From Desulforamulus ruminis DSM 2154 (GTDB lineage Bacteria; Bacillota; Desulfotomaculia; Desulfotomaculales; Desulfotomaculaceae): 64,000 nt of DNA. This document shows positions 44,858 through 53,957 of this stretch, piece by piece. The stretch lies in contig NC_015589.1 in assembly GCF_000215085.1 (NCBI RefSeq), positions 434,001 to 498,000 on the forward strand, given 5' to 3'. How positions within the stretch are numbered: the stretch's first letter is position 1; each line of letters opens with the position of its first letter. The notes beneath the pieces are model-generated. The model was not told the DNA's origin. It was given only the letters and a program-made list of their open reading frames with translations, and made no database searches. The position numbers and the translations under genes were made by a program.

Positions 44858-45580
44858 GTGCTTGATAATAATAACCCGGTACCTTTGCATATACAGTTAA
44901 AAGAAATTTTGTTAAAAGAAATCCAGCAAGGGGTTTATAAAGAGAAAATTCCCAGTGAGAGAGAGTTGATCGATAAATACTCCGTAAGTCGTACCACTGT
45001 ACGGGAGGCCGTAACCGCTTTGGTTTATGAAGGAGTATTGCAGAAGATTCACGGTAAAGGCACCTTTATTAATCAGTCCCCTTCAATCAATGAATGGTTG
45101 GGCTATCTAAGCAGCTTTACTGAAACCATTGAAAGAATGGGGATGAAATCCGGCGCACAACTGCTGGAGCAGGGAAGAGGTTCCGACGTAGAAATAGCGG
45201 AGACCCTTGGTGTGGAAGAATATTATTATATAAAAAGACTGCGGTTTGCCGACGACCAGCCGGTAGCCATAGAAAGGCACTACTATCCTTTAGAAGTGGG
45301 GCTTCTTTTGGAAAAATATGATCTAAATAAGGTTACCTTATATGAAAAGTTAGAAGCCGAAGGGATTAATTTACACCATGCGGAACAGAGAATAATGGCG
45401 GAGAGCCCCAGTACAGAGGATGCTAAATTACTGGGAATTTCTGATCATACATGTGTTTTAGTTGCACAACGTCTAATTACCAATCGACTGGGAAATCCCA
45501 TCGAGTACTATCACAGTATTTATCGGGCAGACAAATATGCCTTTAGCTTAAAAATGTCCAGAGGAATGCGAGTGGGTTAA
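44858..45580 (+). CDS. GntR/HutC-family regulator with UTRA domain
   Basis: 240 residues. GTG 44858 is ten bases after GGGAGG; TTG 44837 lies before that site. Winged-helix HTH at residues about 10-75 (IPSERELIDKYSVSRTTVREA), then a UTRA ligand-binding domain. The gene lies in the centre of the island, between the amidohydrolase and the transporter. Likely regulates both, with a sulfonate or acid as effector. The effector is not known. Confidence 0.85.
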   Translation: MLDNNNPVPLHIQLKEILLKEIQQGVYKEKIPSERELIDKYSVSRTTVREAVTALVYEGVLQKIHGKGTFINQSPSINEWLGYLSSFTETIERMGMKSGAQLLEQGRGSDVEIAETLGVEEYYYIKRLRFADDQPVAIERHYYPLEVGLLLEKYDLNKVTLYEKLEAEGINLHHAEQRIMAESPSTEDAKLLGISDHTCVLVAQRLITNRLGNPIEYYHSIYRADKYAFSLKMSRGMRVG

Positions 45581-45612
45581 ATCCGCTTGTAATAAAAATA
45601 ATTTTCCAATTC

Positions 45613-45653
45613 ACCCTGTTTGTCCTTATAAAAAGGGCGTTCAGGGTTTTTTT
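45613..45653 (+). terminator. Terminator after the GntR gene
   Basis: ACCCTG (45613-45618) and CAGGGT (45642-45647) with TTTTTTT; an inner CC/GG pairing supports it. Confidence 0.6.
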
Positions 45654-45686
45654 GTCGGCTAAATTACAAAAAATCATAAAAAAGTA

Positions 45687-45716
45687 TTGCAAAAATATAA
45701 AAAATCAGTGTATATT
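45687..45716 (+). promoter_or_regulatory. Promoter of the MHS transporter
   Basis: TTGCAA (45687-45692), 18-base spacer, TATATT (45711-45716). Start predicted near 45723. Confidence 0.55.
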
Positions 45717-45722
45717 CTTAGT

Positions 45723-45765
45723 AACTGGTAGTTATGTGATGATGTTATAACGTAATCACGTCATG
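45723..45765 (+). promoter_or_regulatory. Candidate operator cluster at the MHS start site
   Basis: AACTGGTA (45723) plus TGATGTTATAACGT (45740) and TAATCACGTCATG (45753-45765). The AACTGGTA block and TAATNACGTCATG block recur at the islA start site (47478 and 47484). Confidence 0.5.
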
Positions 45766-45894
45766 GCGAACCCAAAGTTTGTTTGTGTTAGTGTTCACAG
45801 GTTCAAGCAAATCTAAAATTTAGAAAGGGGGCAAATTAGTCAAGTAAGGATATTTGGGTTAATCAGGGGAAGTAAAACATTTTTTGTGAAATGC

Positions 45895-45922
45895 TGATCA
45901 CAGTAGCGTAAAAAGGGACAAC
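45895..45922 (+). promoter_or_regulatory. Repeat box TGATCACAGTAGC before MHS transporter
   Basis: Second copy of the box at 44650-44675, with two extra A bases before GGGACAAC. Confidence 0.4.
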
Positions 45923-46075
45923 TTATGGATCACAAAGAAATAGAACATGGCAACCTTGGCAGGAGTGATGGATAAACAAAGAACTGCAAGAAAAACTTCG
46001 ACTCCAATAAAGGCATTATTTAATCGTTCTTACGGATGTAAGATTTGGAATACGACATAATTTAGGAGGATAAGC

Positions 46076-47386
46076 ATGAAAGATAAAAAAATGATGCGTC
46101 GTATTGTTAGCGCCAGTTTAATCGGAGCCACTATCGAATGGTATGACTTTTTCCTCTACGGGGTTGTAGCCGGCATTGTCTTTAACAAATTGTATTTTCC
46201 CTCCGATGATCCTGTGGTTTCCACATTGCTTGCCTATGCTACTTTTGCCGTCGGTTTTATTACACGTCCACTGGGAGGCATTATCTTTGGACACTTTGGA
46301 GATAAGATCGGCCGCAAAAGTGTATTGGTTGCCACGCTGATGATCATGGGTGTTTCCACCGTATTGATCGGTTTAATTCCCACTTATGCACAAATTGGTA
46401 TCTGGGCGCCGGTAATTCTGCTGCTCCTGCGGATTTTCCAGGGTATTGGTCTGGGCGGCGAATGGGGAGGCGCGGTGCTGATGACCTTTGAATCCGCTCC
46501 TGAATCGGAGCGTGGTTTTTACGCCAGCCTGCCCCAGATCGGATTGTCGCTGGGTCTGACACTGGCCTCCGGCGTTGTGGGGTTGTTGTCCTTTACGCTT
46601 TCGGATGCTCAGTTCATGGCCTGGGGATGGCGTGTTGCCTTTATCTTAAGCATTGTGCTGGTGGCGGTAGGAATGTATATCCGCCTGCATGTTATGGAGA
46701 GCCCGGAATTCCAGAAGGTAAAAAGCGAAAAAGCCGAAGTAAAGATTCCTTTTATGGAGTTATGGCGCGGTGGGTACGCAGCCAATATATTGGCCGGAAT
46801 GGGTGCCCGATATATTGACGGGGTGTTCTTCAATGTATTTGCGGTTTTCTCCATCAGTTATCTAACCTCCAGCCTGAACATCGACCGTACCGATGCGTTA
46901 ATGGGCGTTATGCTGGCCGCTATCGTCATGTGCTTTACCATTCCTTATTTTGGACGTCTTTCAGACCGTGTGGGTAGAGCCAAACTTTATTTGTACGGCA
47001 GCTTGATCACGGGTATTTCAGCCTTCCCGGCCTTTTGGCTGATGGCTCAAAGCGGCGGAAATATCACCTTGATTTGGCTCTCCATTATTATTCCCTTCGG
47101 AATCTTCTATGCTATGGTCTATGCCCCGGAAGCTGCGTTATTCTCAGATTTGTTTGACGCAAGAGTGCGCTATACGGGGATCTCCTTTGTCTATCAGTTC
47201 TCAGGAATTTTTGCCAGTGGTTTAACACCCATCATTGCCACAAGCTTATTGGCTCTCAACAACGGAAACGCCACTCTGCTTTGCGCCTATGTGGTCTTTG
47301 CCGGTGTCGTCAGCGCCTACTCGGCTGCCTGGATTCGCCGCAACCAAGGTCGTCAAAAACTGGAAAAGACCGTGAATATCTCATAG
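46076..47386 (+). CDS. MHS-family MFS transporter (candidate isethionate or organic-acid importer)
   Basis: 436 residues, twelve membrane segments. The metabolite:H+ symporter signature is visible (ATIEWYDFFLYG near residue 18, GHFGDKIGRKS between helices 2-3, and RIFQGIGLGGEWGGAVLM). ATG 46076 after TAGGAGGATA. The gene sits immediately before islA and has the same candidate operators. MHS proteins import organic acids and betaines with protons, so uptake of the lyase substrate is a sensible inference. Confidence 0.85.
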   Translation: MKDKKMMRRIVSASLIGATIEWYDFFLYGVVAGIVFNKLYFPSDDPVVSTLLAYATFAVGFITRPLGGIIFGHFGDKIGRKSVLVATLMIMGVSTVLIGLIPTYAQIGIWAPVILLLLRIFQGIGLGGEWGGAVLMTFESAPESERGFYASLPQIGLSLGLTLASGVVGLLSFTLSDAQFMAWGWRVAFILSIVLVAVGMYIRLHVMESPEFQKVKSEKAEVKIPFMELWRGGYAANILAGMGARYIDGVFFNVFAVFSISYLTSSLNIDRTDALMGVMLAAIVMCFTIPYFGRLSDRVGRAKLYLYGSLITGISAFPAFWLMAQSGGNITLIWLSIIIPFGIFYAMVYAPEAALFSDLFDARVRYTGISFVYQFSGIFASGLTPIIATSLLALNNGNATLLCAYVVFAGVVSAYSAAWIRRNQGRQKLEKTVNIS

Positions 47387-47442
47387 TGACCTTTTGTAAT
47401 GTCCCAGTATTTATGAAGACTTTTAAAATTGTTGTTAACTGG

Positions 47443-47471
47443 TTGACAAAACAAAAATTAGGGTATAGGAT
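47443..47471 (+). promoter_or_regulatory. Promoter of islA
   Basis: TTGACA (47443-47448), 17-base spacer, TAGGAT (47466-47471). Start predicted near 47478. Confidence 0.6.
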
Positions 47472-47477
47472 AATGTC

Positions 47478-47503
47478 AACTGGTAATGACGTCATGATTA
47501 GAT
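47478..47503 (+). promoter_or_regulatory. Candidate operator at the islA start site
   Basis: AACTGGTA (47478-47485) and TAATGACGTCATG (47484-47496), both shared with the MHS promoter. Contains the perfect palindrome ATGACGTCAT. Confidence 0.5.
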
Positions 47504-47578
47504 TAAATCCATGATGCCTGGGCTGAAATGTGATTGAACTATCATGTGCAAACAAAAGGCTACTAAGGAGGAATGATC

Positions 47579-50065
47579 ATGAGTTCTTGTTGTAACGTAT
47601 TGTCACCTCATGAACAAAGAATTCAGGAAGAAATGCAAGGAAAAGATGATTTTAAAAAAGGCAGGGAAAGGATTTATAAAATCCTGGAAAGCTTCAATAC
47701 CCAGCGTCCCATCATCGATGTTGAAAGAGCAAAATATTTCACCGAATCCATGAAGGAAACCGAAGGGGAACTGCTGGTTTTAAGATGGTCCAAGGCTTTG
47801 CTGCATATTGCTAAAAATATGACCGTTTATATTGATGACCATAACCTGCTGGTGGGCAGAGGCGGTCAACCCGGCCGTTACGGCATGCTTTTTCCGGAGC
47901 TGGACGGAGACTTTTTGGACGTAGCCATTGAACAATTGCCCAGCCGGGTTGAGTCTCCTTTTAACATCAGCCAGGCAGACGCAGATATTGTTATCAACGA
48001 AATTGCTCCCTACTGGAAGGGAAAAACCTTTCATGAGGCACTGGCCCAAGCTCTGCCCGAAGATACTTTAAGGGTAACCTACGACCCCAAGGATGTTTTA
48101 AAATCCAGATTTATTGTCAACGAAACCGCTTCTTTCCGTTCCTCTATTCAATGGGTGCATGACTATGAGCGAGTATTAAAAAGAGGCTTCAAAGGCATTA
48201 AAGAAGAGGCTCAGCAAAAGCTCGCGGCTCTGGACCCCAACAGTCCGGTTAACAATAGGGAAAGGGCGCCTTATCTCCAGGCAGTGATCAATGTATGTGA
48301 TGCTATTGTTCTTTGGGCTCACAGACATGCGGAACTGGCTGCGGAATTAGCTGCTAAGGAAACGGATGCCGTCCGCAAACAGGAGCTGCTGGAAATTTCC
48401 GAGATTTGCCGGTGGGTGCCTGAAAATCCCGCCCGCAACTTCCGTGAAGCGGTTCAGTCCCAATGGTTTACCCAAATGTTCTCCAGAATTGAACAAAAGA
48501 CCGGCACCATTATTTCCAACGGACGCATGGATCAGTATTTCTACCCTTACTATAAAAAGGATCTGGAAGAAGGCCGCATCACCGAAGCAAAGGCCATGGA
48601 ATTATTGGAATGCATGTGGGTTGCCATGGCTCAGTTCATCGACCTGTATGTGTCTCCCACCGGCGGCGCTTTCAATGAAGGCTATGCCCACTGGGAAGCA
48701 GTTACCATTGGCGGACAGACTCCGGATGGCCGGGATGCCACCAATGAATTAACTTACTTGTTTTTAAAATCTAAACAGGAATTTCCCTTAAACTATCCGG
48801 ACCTGGCTGCCCGTATCCATGCCCGTTCGCCGGAGCGGTATATGCACGAGGTTGCCCTAACCATTAAAGAGGGTTCCGGTTTCCCCAAACTAATCAACGA
48901 TGAAGAAGTTATCCCCTTGCTGCTCAGCAAAGGTGCAACCTTTGAAGAAGCTTATGATTATGCGGTTTCCGGTTGCTCCGAGGCCAGAATGCCCAACCGG
49001 GACACCTTTACCAGCGGTTGCGCTTATATCAACTTTGCTTCCGCAGTGGAAATGGTTCTTTATAATGGCAGAACCCGGCTTACCGGAGACGAGCTGGTTA
49101 CTTTTGAAACCGGCGATCCGGGGGAATTCAAGACCTGGGGAGAGTTCTGGAATGCTTATACGGCACAGACAACCAACTTTTTAAAACACGCTTTTATCCA
49201 GCAGCATGCCATTATCAACCTGCGTCCCAGGCACTTTGCCACTCCCCTGGGTTCCTCGCTGCATGACCTGTGCATGGAACACTGCCTGGACCTGCATACT
49301 CCGGTGATTCCCGGCGGGATTGACATGGGTTACTTCGAATTAATTGGTTATGGTACGGTGGTAGATTCTCTGGCTGCCGTTAAAAAGCTGGTTTTTGAGG
49401 ACAAGAAATTGACCATGGCTGAATTAATTGAAGCCTTAAAGTGTAATTTTGAAGGCAAGGAAGCCGTCCGGCAAATGCTTCTCAATGCTCCAAAATACGG
49501 CAACAATGATGACTATGCCGATACCATTGCTCGGGAAGTGGACCGTCAGGCCCTTGAATTTACCAAAAAGTATTCCAAGGAACTGGGCGTACACCTGGAT
49601 TTAAGATTGGTTCCCTTTACTTCCCACGTTCCCTTTGGTAAAGTTGTAGGTGCTACGCCAAACGGCAGAAAGGCCTACACCCCGCTGGCAGATGGATCCT
49701 CCGCATCCCACGGTTGCGATGTAAACGGACCGACAGCCGTATTGTTATCCAACTTTAATTCTAAGAACTACAATTATCGGGAGCGCGCCTCCAGGCTGCT
49801 GAACATTAAGTTTACTCCTTCCTGCGTAGCCGGAGAAGAGGGCACGCAAAAGCTGGTATCCTTTATTAGAACCTGGTGCGATTTGAAACTCTGGCATCTG
49901 CAGTTTAACATCATCAACAGAGAGACCCTGCTCAAAGCCAAAAAAGATCCCGACAAATACCGTGGCTTGATTGTCAGGGTAGCCGGATACAGTGCTTATT
50001 TCTGCGACCTGTCTCCGGACCTGCAGGACGATATCATTGCCAGAACCGAGCACAACACCATTTAA
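47579..50065 (+). CDS. islA: Glycyl radical enzyme, isethionate sulfite-lyase type
   Basis: 828 residues; ATG 47579 is eight bases after AGGAGG (ATG 47573 is too close). Glycyl radical loop RVAGYSAYF with Gly803. Active-site [12 protein letters not shown] gives thiyl Cys466 and Glu468. FRSSIQW gives Arg187 and Gln191, and LRLVPFTSH gives Arg676 and Phe680. These six positions match, with a constant two-residue offset, the residues I recall for Bilophila isethionate sulfite-lyase (189, 193, 468, 470, 678, 682, Gly805). The enzyme should cleave isethionate to acetaldehyde and sulfite. The recalled family sequence has Thr where Ser467 stands. A substrate other than isethionate is possible. It is followed by its activase after a strong hairpin. 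Confidence 0.82.
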   Translation: MSSCCNVLSPHEQRIQEEMQGKDDFKKGRERIYKILESFNTQRPIIDVERAKYFTESMKETEGELLVLRWSKALLHIAKNMTVYIDDHNLLVGRGGQPGRYGMLFPELDGDFLDVAIEQLPSRVESPFNISQADADIVINEIAPYWKGKTFHEALAQALPEDTLRVTYDPKDVLKSRFIVNETASFRSSIQWVHDYERVLKRGFKGIKEEAQQKLAALDPNSPVNNRERAPYLQAVINVCDAIVLWAHRHAELAAELAAKETDAVRKQELLEISEICRWVPENPARNFREAVQSQWFTQMFSRIEQKTGTIISNGRMDQYFYPYYKKDLEEGRITEAKAMELLECMWVAMAQFIDLYVSPTGGAFNEGYAHWEAVTIGGQTPDGRDATNELTYLFLKSKQEFPLNYPDLAARIHARSPERYMHEVALTIKEGSGFPKLINDEEVIPLLLSKGATFEEAYDYAVSGCSEARMPNRDTFTSGCAYINFASAVEMVLYNGRTRLTGDELVTFETGDPGEFKTWGEFWNAYTAQTTNFLKHAFIQQHAIINLRPRHFATPLGSSLHDLCMEHCLDLHTPVIPGGIDMGYFELIGYGTVVDSLAAVKKLVFEDKKLTMAELIEALKCNFEGKEAVRQMLLNAPKYGNNDDYADTIAREVDRQALEFTKKYSKELGVHLDLRLVPFTSHVPFGKVVGATPNGRKAYTPLADGSSASHGCDVNGPTAVLLSNFNSKNYNYRERASRLLNIKFTPSCVAGEEGTQKLVSFIRTWCDLKLWHLQFNIINRETLLKAKKDPDKYRGLIVRVAGYSAYFCDLSPDLQDDIIARTEHNTI

Positions 50066-50084
50066 CTTTTGAATCCGGATTTAA

Positions 50085-50116
50085 CTGTAAGTCCTGCTTT
50101 TCAGCAGGACTTACAG
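50085..50116 (+). repeat. 13-bp hairpin between islA and islB
   Basis: CTGTAAGTCCTGC (50085-50097) and GCAGGACTTACAG (50104-50116) pair perfectly around TTTTCA. No T-run after it. Likely sets a high lyase-to-activase ratio by protecting or partly terminating the transcript. Confidence 0.75.
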
Positions 50117-50140
50117 CCGTATTCAGTCAGGAGGTATTTT

Positions 50141-51082
50141 ATGGCTGGAGCCAATCACCAGGATAAAAATAAATACGGGATTGTTTTTAATATTCAACGC
50201 TACTCGGTGCACGATGGGCCCGGCATTCGAACCATTGTATTTCTCAAGGGCTGTCCCCTGCACTGCCGGTGGTGTGCCAATCCGGAGTCCCAATCTCTGC
50301 AGCCGGAATTAGCCTATAACGATCATAAATGTATCGGGATTCAGGAGTGCGGCTACTGTTTGAAGGCCTGTACCACAGGCGCCATCAGGGAAAAGGACGA
50401 TAAAATTGTCATAGACCGGGAAGGCTGCAACCACTGTGGTCAATGTGCGGAAATCTGCCCTTCCAGGGCTTTAAATATGTACGGTAAAACCATGAGCGTG
50501 GATGAAGTTTTAAATTTAGTGGAGCAGGACAGCAGCTTTTACTCCAGATCCGGAGGCGGTATCACCCTAAGCGGCGGGGAACCCCTGGTGCAGTCGGAAT
50601 TTGCAGCCGCATTATTAAAGGAAGCTAAAAAAAGGAGAATGAATACCGCCATTGAAACCTGCGGTTATGCTGACTGGGACAGGCTGGAACGAGTTTGCGA
50701 ATATACGGATACGGTGCTGTACGATATAAAATGCATTGATAGGGCGAAACATAAGGAATATACCGGTGTTGACAACGAAATCATTTTAGAAAACTTTAAA
50801 AGGCTATGTGAGCGCTTCCCAGACAAAAGTATTCTGGTAAGGACCCCGGTGATTCCCGGTTTTAATGACTCGGAAGGAGATATCGGCGCCATCGTGGAAT
50901 TTATTAAAGGATATCCCAATGTGAAATACGAACTGCTGGCTTACCATCGTTTAGGAGAACCTAAATATACTTACATTGGGAAAGACTATACTCTAAAGGG
51001 TATGGCGCCAATGCAGGAAGAACGCATGGCTGCCTTAAAACGGCTGGCAAGTGAAAAAATGAAGAAGGAGTCCAATTCATGA
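50141..51082 (+). CDS. islB: Glycyl radical enzyme activase (radical SAM)
   Basis: 313 residues; ATG 50141 after AGGAGG. Radical SAM motif CPLHCRWC near residue 41, then an 8Fe-ferredoxin insertion with CIGIQECGYCLKAC and CNHCGQCAEICP, as in GRE activases with two auxiliary clusters. GGGITLSGGEPLVQ is the SAM-binding GGE motif. Generates Gly803 radical on the islA product. Overlaps the next start by four bases. Confidence 0.9.
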   Translation: MAGANHQDKNKYGIVFNIQRYSVHDGPGIRTIVFLKGCPLHCRWCANPESQSLQPELAYNDHKCIGIQECGYCLKACTTGAIREKDDKIVIDREGCNHCGQCAEICPSRALNMYGKTMSVDEVLNLVEQDSSFYSRSGGGITLSGGEPLVQSEFAAALLKEAKKRRMNTAIETCGYADWDRLERVCEYTDTVLYDIKCIDRAKHKEYTGVDNEIILENFKRLCERFPDKSILVRTPVIPGFNDSEGDIGAIVEFIKGYPNVKYELLAYHRLGEPKYTYIGKDYTLKGMAPMQEERMAALKRLASEKMKKESNS

Positions 51083-51429
51083 AAGATTTAAAGGTGCTAT
51101 TTCATGTATCTGACAATGAAGTCTGGCCCAAAGCACTGCTTAATATTACCAATTTTCTTAAGGATGTAGGCCAGAACGGGGCCGAGGTGGAGGTTGTGGC
51201 CAATGCGGGGGCCGTTATGGCTTACTACCCACCGGAAGAAAAGAAAGAACAATTAGAGCAAATGGCAAAGCTTTCCCATATGGGAGTAAAATTTACGGCC
51301 TGCCGCAATGCTTTAAATGCCCACTCCCTGGATGAAAGTCAAAGGCCCGGTTTTGTTGAAGTTGTACCGGGAGGGATTACCGAGGTCGTGAAGAAACAAA
51401 CAGAGGGCTTTATTTATATTAAGCCCTAA
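51079..51429 (+). CDS. DsrE-like protein
   Basis: 116 residues of the DsrE/DsrF-like superfamily (COG1416 type). Conserved VKFTACRNAL carries Cys76-like residue, followed by LDESQRPGFVEVVPGG. Overlaps islB by four bases (ATGA), so it belongs to the operon. DsrE-like proteins bind or relay sulfur. Here a role in handling sulfite or persulfide released next to the lyase is an inference. Confidence 0.78.
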   Translation: MKDLKVLFHVSDNEVWPKALLNITNFLKDVGQNGAEVEVVANAGAVMAYYPPEEKKEQLEQMAKLSHMGVKFTACRNALNAHSLDESQRPGFVEVVPGGITEVVKKQTEGFIYIKP

Positions 51430-51740
51430 AGCCTAATCCATAAACGCGCCGCCGGGCTGCTGCCAAAGAACCCGGAGTGGTTAGATTGTGCAGACCTTTG
51501 TTTCCAAAATTAAAAAAGAATAGAACGCGGATTTTGCGGATTACTATGGATTCTCACGGATTTTGAATTTTTTAATTAAATCCGCGTAAATCCGTATCAT
51601 CCGTTCAATCCGTGTTCTATTTCTTATAGCCCAGTTGTTCACTGGTGTATCTACCTGTTCTTTGAGCGTTATTCTAAGGCGTTTTCGACAGTCCCCATTG
51701 TATTTCAAGAAAAATTAAATGCATGCTAGTTGGAGGAAAA
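51430..51740. other. Intergenic region with dispersed repeat copy 3
   Basis: Contains the repeat at 51519-51621. No terminator with a T-run was seen before it, so the repeat may serve as one. The rest is non-coding. Confidence 0.5.
51519..51621. repeat. Dispersed palindromic element, copy 3
   Basis: 103 bp, ends AATAGAACGCGG and CCGTGTTCTATT. Left of tauE. Confidence 0.85.
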
Positions 51741-52559
51741 ATGTACGAATGGGTTTGTGCTTCCGCAATTGTTTTTGTTGCTTCTGCCCTGCAGTCTATT
51801 ACAGGATTTGGTTTTGCCATTATGGCCACGCCTTTTCTTTTACTATTTTACAATCCACAGGACTGCATCCAAATGGGTACCATTTTGTCCGTTTTTATTG
51901 CCCTGGTGTTAACACCAAAGATAAAACAGCATATTGATTCTGCGATTCTTAAGAGATTGATTATAGGAAGTTTTTTTGGCGTTCCCCTGGGATTGGTGTT
52001 TTTTGCTTTTGCGGGACTGGAAACCATAAAATTATCCATTGCCGTGGTTATTCTGGCTATAACCCTGTATTCATTTTTTCAGAGCTATCAAGCCAGGGTT
52101 AGACAAAGGGCCGTACAAACGCAAACAGCCGGAAGTAACGGGCTGCAATGTGCAGTAGAAATGGAAGGTTCTCCTGTTCCGGCAGAAAAAGAAAGCAGGC
52201 CCATGCGCAAAGAAGTGCTGGTTGGATTCTTTGCCGGGGTGCTTACCACCGGAGTGAATATGCCGGGGGTTCCCATGGCCCTCTATTTTAATAACAGCTC
52301 CTTTGCAAAGGAAGTGATTCGCAGCACTACCCTTGGTTTTTTTATTGTGGTTTATATTACGGGAATGATAATGCAGTTATTCACGGTGGGCATTAGCCTG
52401 CGGGTGGTTACGATGGCCTTATATTTAATACCGGCCGGAGCCTTGGGTATATTTGTGGGCAACCTGCTGTTTGATAAAATAAACCGGGGCATGTTTCAGA
52501 TCATTACCAATTTCCTGCTTGTATATATAGGCATTTATATTTTAGCAGAATCCTTATAA
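51741..52559 (+). CDS. TauE/SafE-family anion exporter
   Basis: 272 residues, eight membrane segments in two halves. The first repeat contains QSITGFGFAIMATPFL, the second GFFAGVLTTGVNMPGVPMALYF, both characteristic of TauE/SafE. ATG 51741 follows GGAGG with four-base spacing. Flanked by repeat copies 3 and 4. Members export sulfite, sulfonates or sulfoacetate. Sulfite export or removal of excess sulfite after isethionate cleavage would fit the island. Confidence 0.82.
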   Translation: MYEWVCASAIVFVASALQSITGFGFAIMATPFLLLFYNPQDCIQMGTILSVFIALVLTPKIKQHIDSAILKRLIIGSFFGVPLGLVFFAFAGLETIKLSIAVVILAITLYSFFQSYQARVRQRAVQTQTAGSNGLQCAVEMEGSPVPAEKESRPMRKEVLVGFFAGVLTTGVNMPGVPMALYFNNSSFAKEVIRSTTLGFFIVVYITGMIMQLFTVGISLRVVTMALYLIPAGALGIFVGNLLFDKINRGMFQIITNFLLVYIGIYILAESL

Positions 52560-52603
52560 GAATGGTTTTACAGAGCAGGCAGGCAACGCAACGAAGGCTA
52601 AAG

Positions 52604-52678
52604 AATAGAACACGGATTGAACGGATGACACGGATTTACACGGATATGAAACAAAGATCAAAAAATCCGTGTTCTATT
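52604..52678. repeat. Dispersed palindromic element, copy 4 (short)
   Basis: 75 bp, ends AATAGAACACGG and CCGTGTTCTATT. Lacks about 30 bases of the central part of other copies. Right of tauE. Confidence 0.85.
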
Positions 52679-52701
52679 GTTTTAGATTACCCCTTGTACA
52701 A

Positions 52702-52727
52702 AAAAGACCCGGATGTCCGGGTCTTTT
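52702..52727. terminator. Bidirectional terminator between tauE and BASS genes
   Basis: AAAAGACCCGGA (52702-52713) and TCCGGGTCTTTT (52716-52727), 12-bp stem with a TG loop. Confidence 0.8.
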
Positions 52728-52752
52728 GTCTATGCCATATTCTATTAAAAAG

Positions 52753-53703
52753 TCAGGAAGAGGCTTCCCTCTCAGGAGCATACCGGAGCAAATAGGCACA
52801 AAGGGCAGCCAGTAATTGTTGAAGAAGCATGGAAATCACAACGGGAATGGCGACAGGGGCAGGAAAAAAAGAAACAGCTAAAACAGCACCGGTACTGATG
52901 TTTCTCATTCCTGTACAGAAAGCCAGGGTAACCTTAACCTCCCGGGGCCAATGTAAAATCCGGCCGCTGAACCAACCCAACAGATAGCCGGAGGAAGAGA
53001 GGACCAGAATCACGGCAATAATGAGCAATAGTTTTAAATCAACAGCCTTAAGATAAGGAGCGATAAGAGCACTATTAATGGCCATTACCACTGCCAGACC
53101 CAGTTTGGAGAAAGGCGCTAAGGGAGCGCCCAGAGATACCTTGACCCTGCCGGAGGTAGCTTCATTTAATAACATGCCTAAAATAGAGGGAAGTACAATC
53201 ATCCACAAAAGCCCCTTCATGATTCCCCAAACATCAATGGATACAGTGGCGTTAGCAAATAAAGAGAGGCTGTAAGGAACGATAAGGGGTGAAAACAAAG
53301 CATCAATCAAGATAATGGAAAAGGCCAGGGCCGTATCCCCTTGATAGTTGGAAGCCCAGATAAGGCTGGTGATCCCCGTAGGAATAACCACCGCTAAAAT
53401 CAGGCCTGTAATGGTAAAGGGATCATGCTTAAATAAAATGTGTCCCAATCCAAAGGCTGCCCCGGGGATCATTAAATGCAGCACCAGCAGGGCTGTCAAT
53501 ATTTGAGCGGGGCGGGAAATGGCTCCCTTCAGGTCTCTAAAACTGGAGCCCAGACTCCCTGAAAAAGTCATAAAGGCAAAAACCCAGGGGATAAGAAAAG
53601 CATAAAGGCTTAGGGACTTGGACAGCAAGAGGCCCAGCAGCACGCTAATAGGAGCAACAACAGGCATGTATTTTTCTAATTTTCCGTTTATCTCCTGAAG
53701 CAT
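52753..53703 (-). CDS. BASS-family transporter (bile acid:Na+ symporter-like)
   Basis: 316 residues, nine or ten membrane segments. Conserved FTGMRNIST and VVIPTGITSLIW sections occur in the two repeats of the SBF/BASS fold. Converges with tauE across a terminator and lies between repeats 4 and 5. BASS members carry bile acids, pantothenate, pyruvate, or organic acids with sodium. A sulfonate or carboxylate role is plausible by place only. Confidence 0.78.
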   Translation of the reverse strand: MLQEINGKLEKYMPVVAPISVLLGLLLSKSLSLYAFLIPWVFAFMTFSGSLGSSFRDLKGAISRPAQILTALLVLHLMIPGAAFGLGHILFKHDPFTITGLILAVVIPTGITSLIWASNYQGDTALAFSIILIDALFSPLIVPYSLSLFANATVSIDVWGIMKGLLWMIVLPSILGMLLNEATSGRVKVSLGAPLAPFSKLGLAVVMAINSALIAPYLKAVDLKLLLIIAVILVLSSSGYLLGWFSGRILHWPREVKVTLAFCTGMRNISTGAVLAVSFFPAPVAIPVVISMLLQQLLAALCAYLLRYAPEREASS

Positions 53704-53957
53704 AGAACCTCCAAGGGTTAAAAACTTAATTTTACAGGAAACACAACAAGGTTATTATTAAGATCATGAAATATTAGTTACCGAACAAATAAAATCCTCC
53801 ATTACGATAAATGTAAAGAATTATCGGAATTTGTAAGCGGTGGTTTGAAGGATCCTTTAGCGTTTCACAAAAGGATAAAACACGGATTAAACGGATGATA
53901 CGGATTTTAATTTAAAGATATTAAATCCGTGTGAATCCGTAAAATCCGTGTTCTATT
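53704..53957. other. Region between BASS and histidine kinase genes, with repeat copy 5
   Basis: AT-rich upstream region of the BASS gene (53704-53870) followed by the repeat. No strong promoter match seen. Confidence 0.4.
53875..53957. repeat. Dispersed palindromic element, copy 5
   Basis: 83 bp, ends ATAAAACACGG (one substitution) and CCGTGTTCTATT. Its right end abuts the stop codon of the kinase (53958-53960). Confidence 0.8.

Larger units (their letters stand above)
45581..46075 (+). promoter_or_regulatory. Intergenic region upstream of the MHS transporter
   Basis: Contains the GntR terminator (45613), the promoter (45687), the operators (45723-45765), and the TGATCACAGTAGC box (45895). 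The remainder (about 45925-46060) looks non-coding; a fragment at 45924 starting ATGGATCAC has no long frame. Confidence 0.5.
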
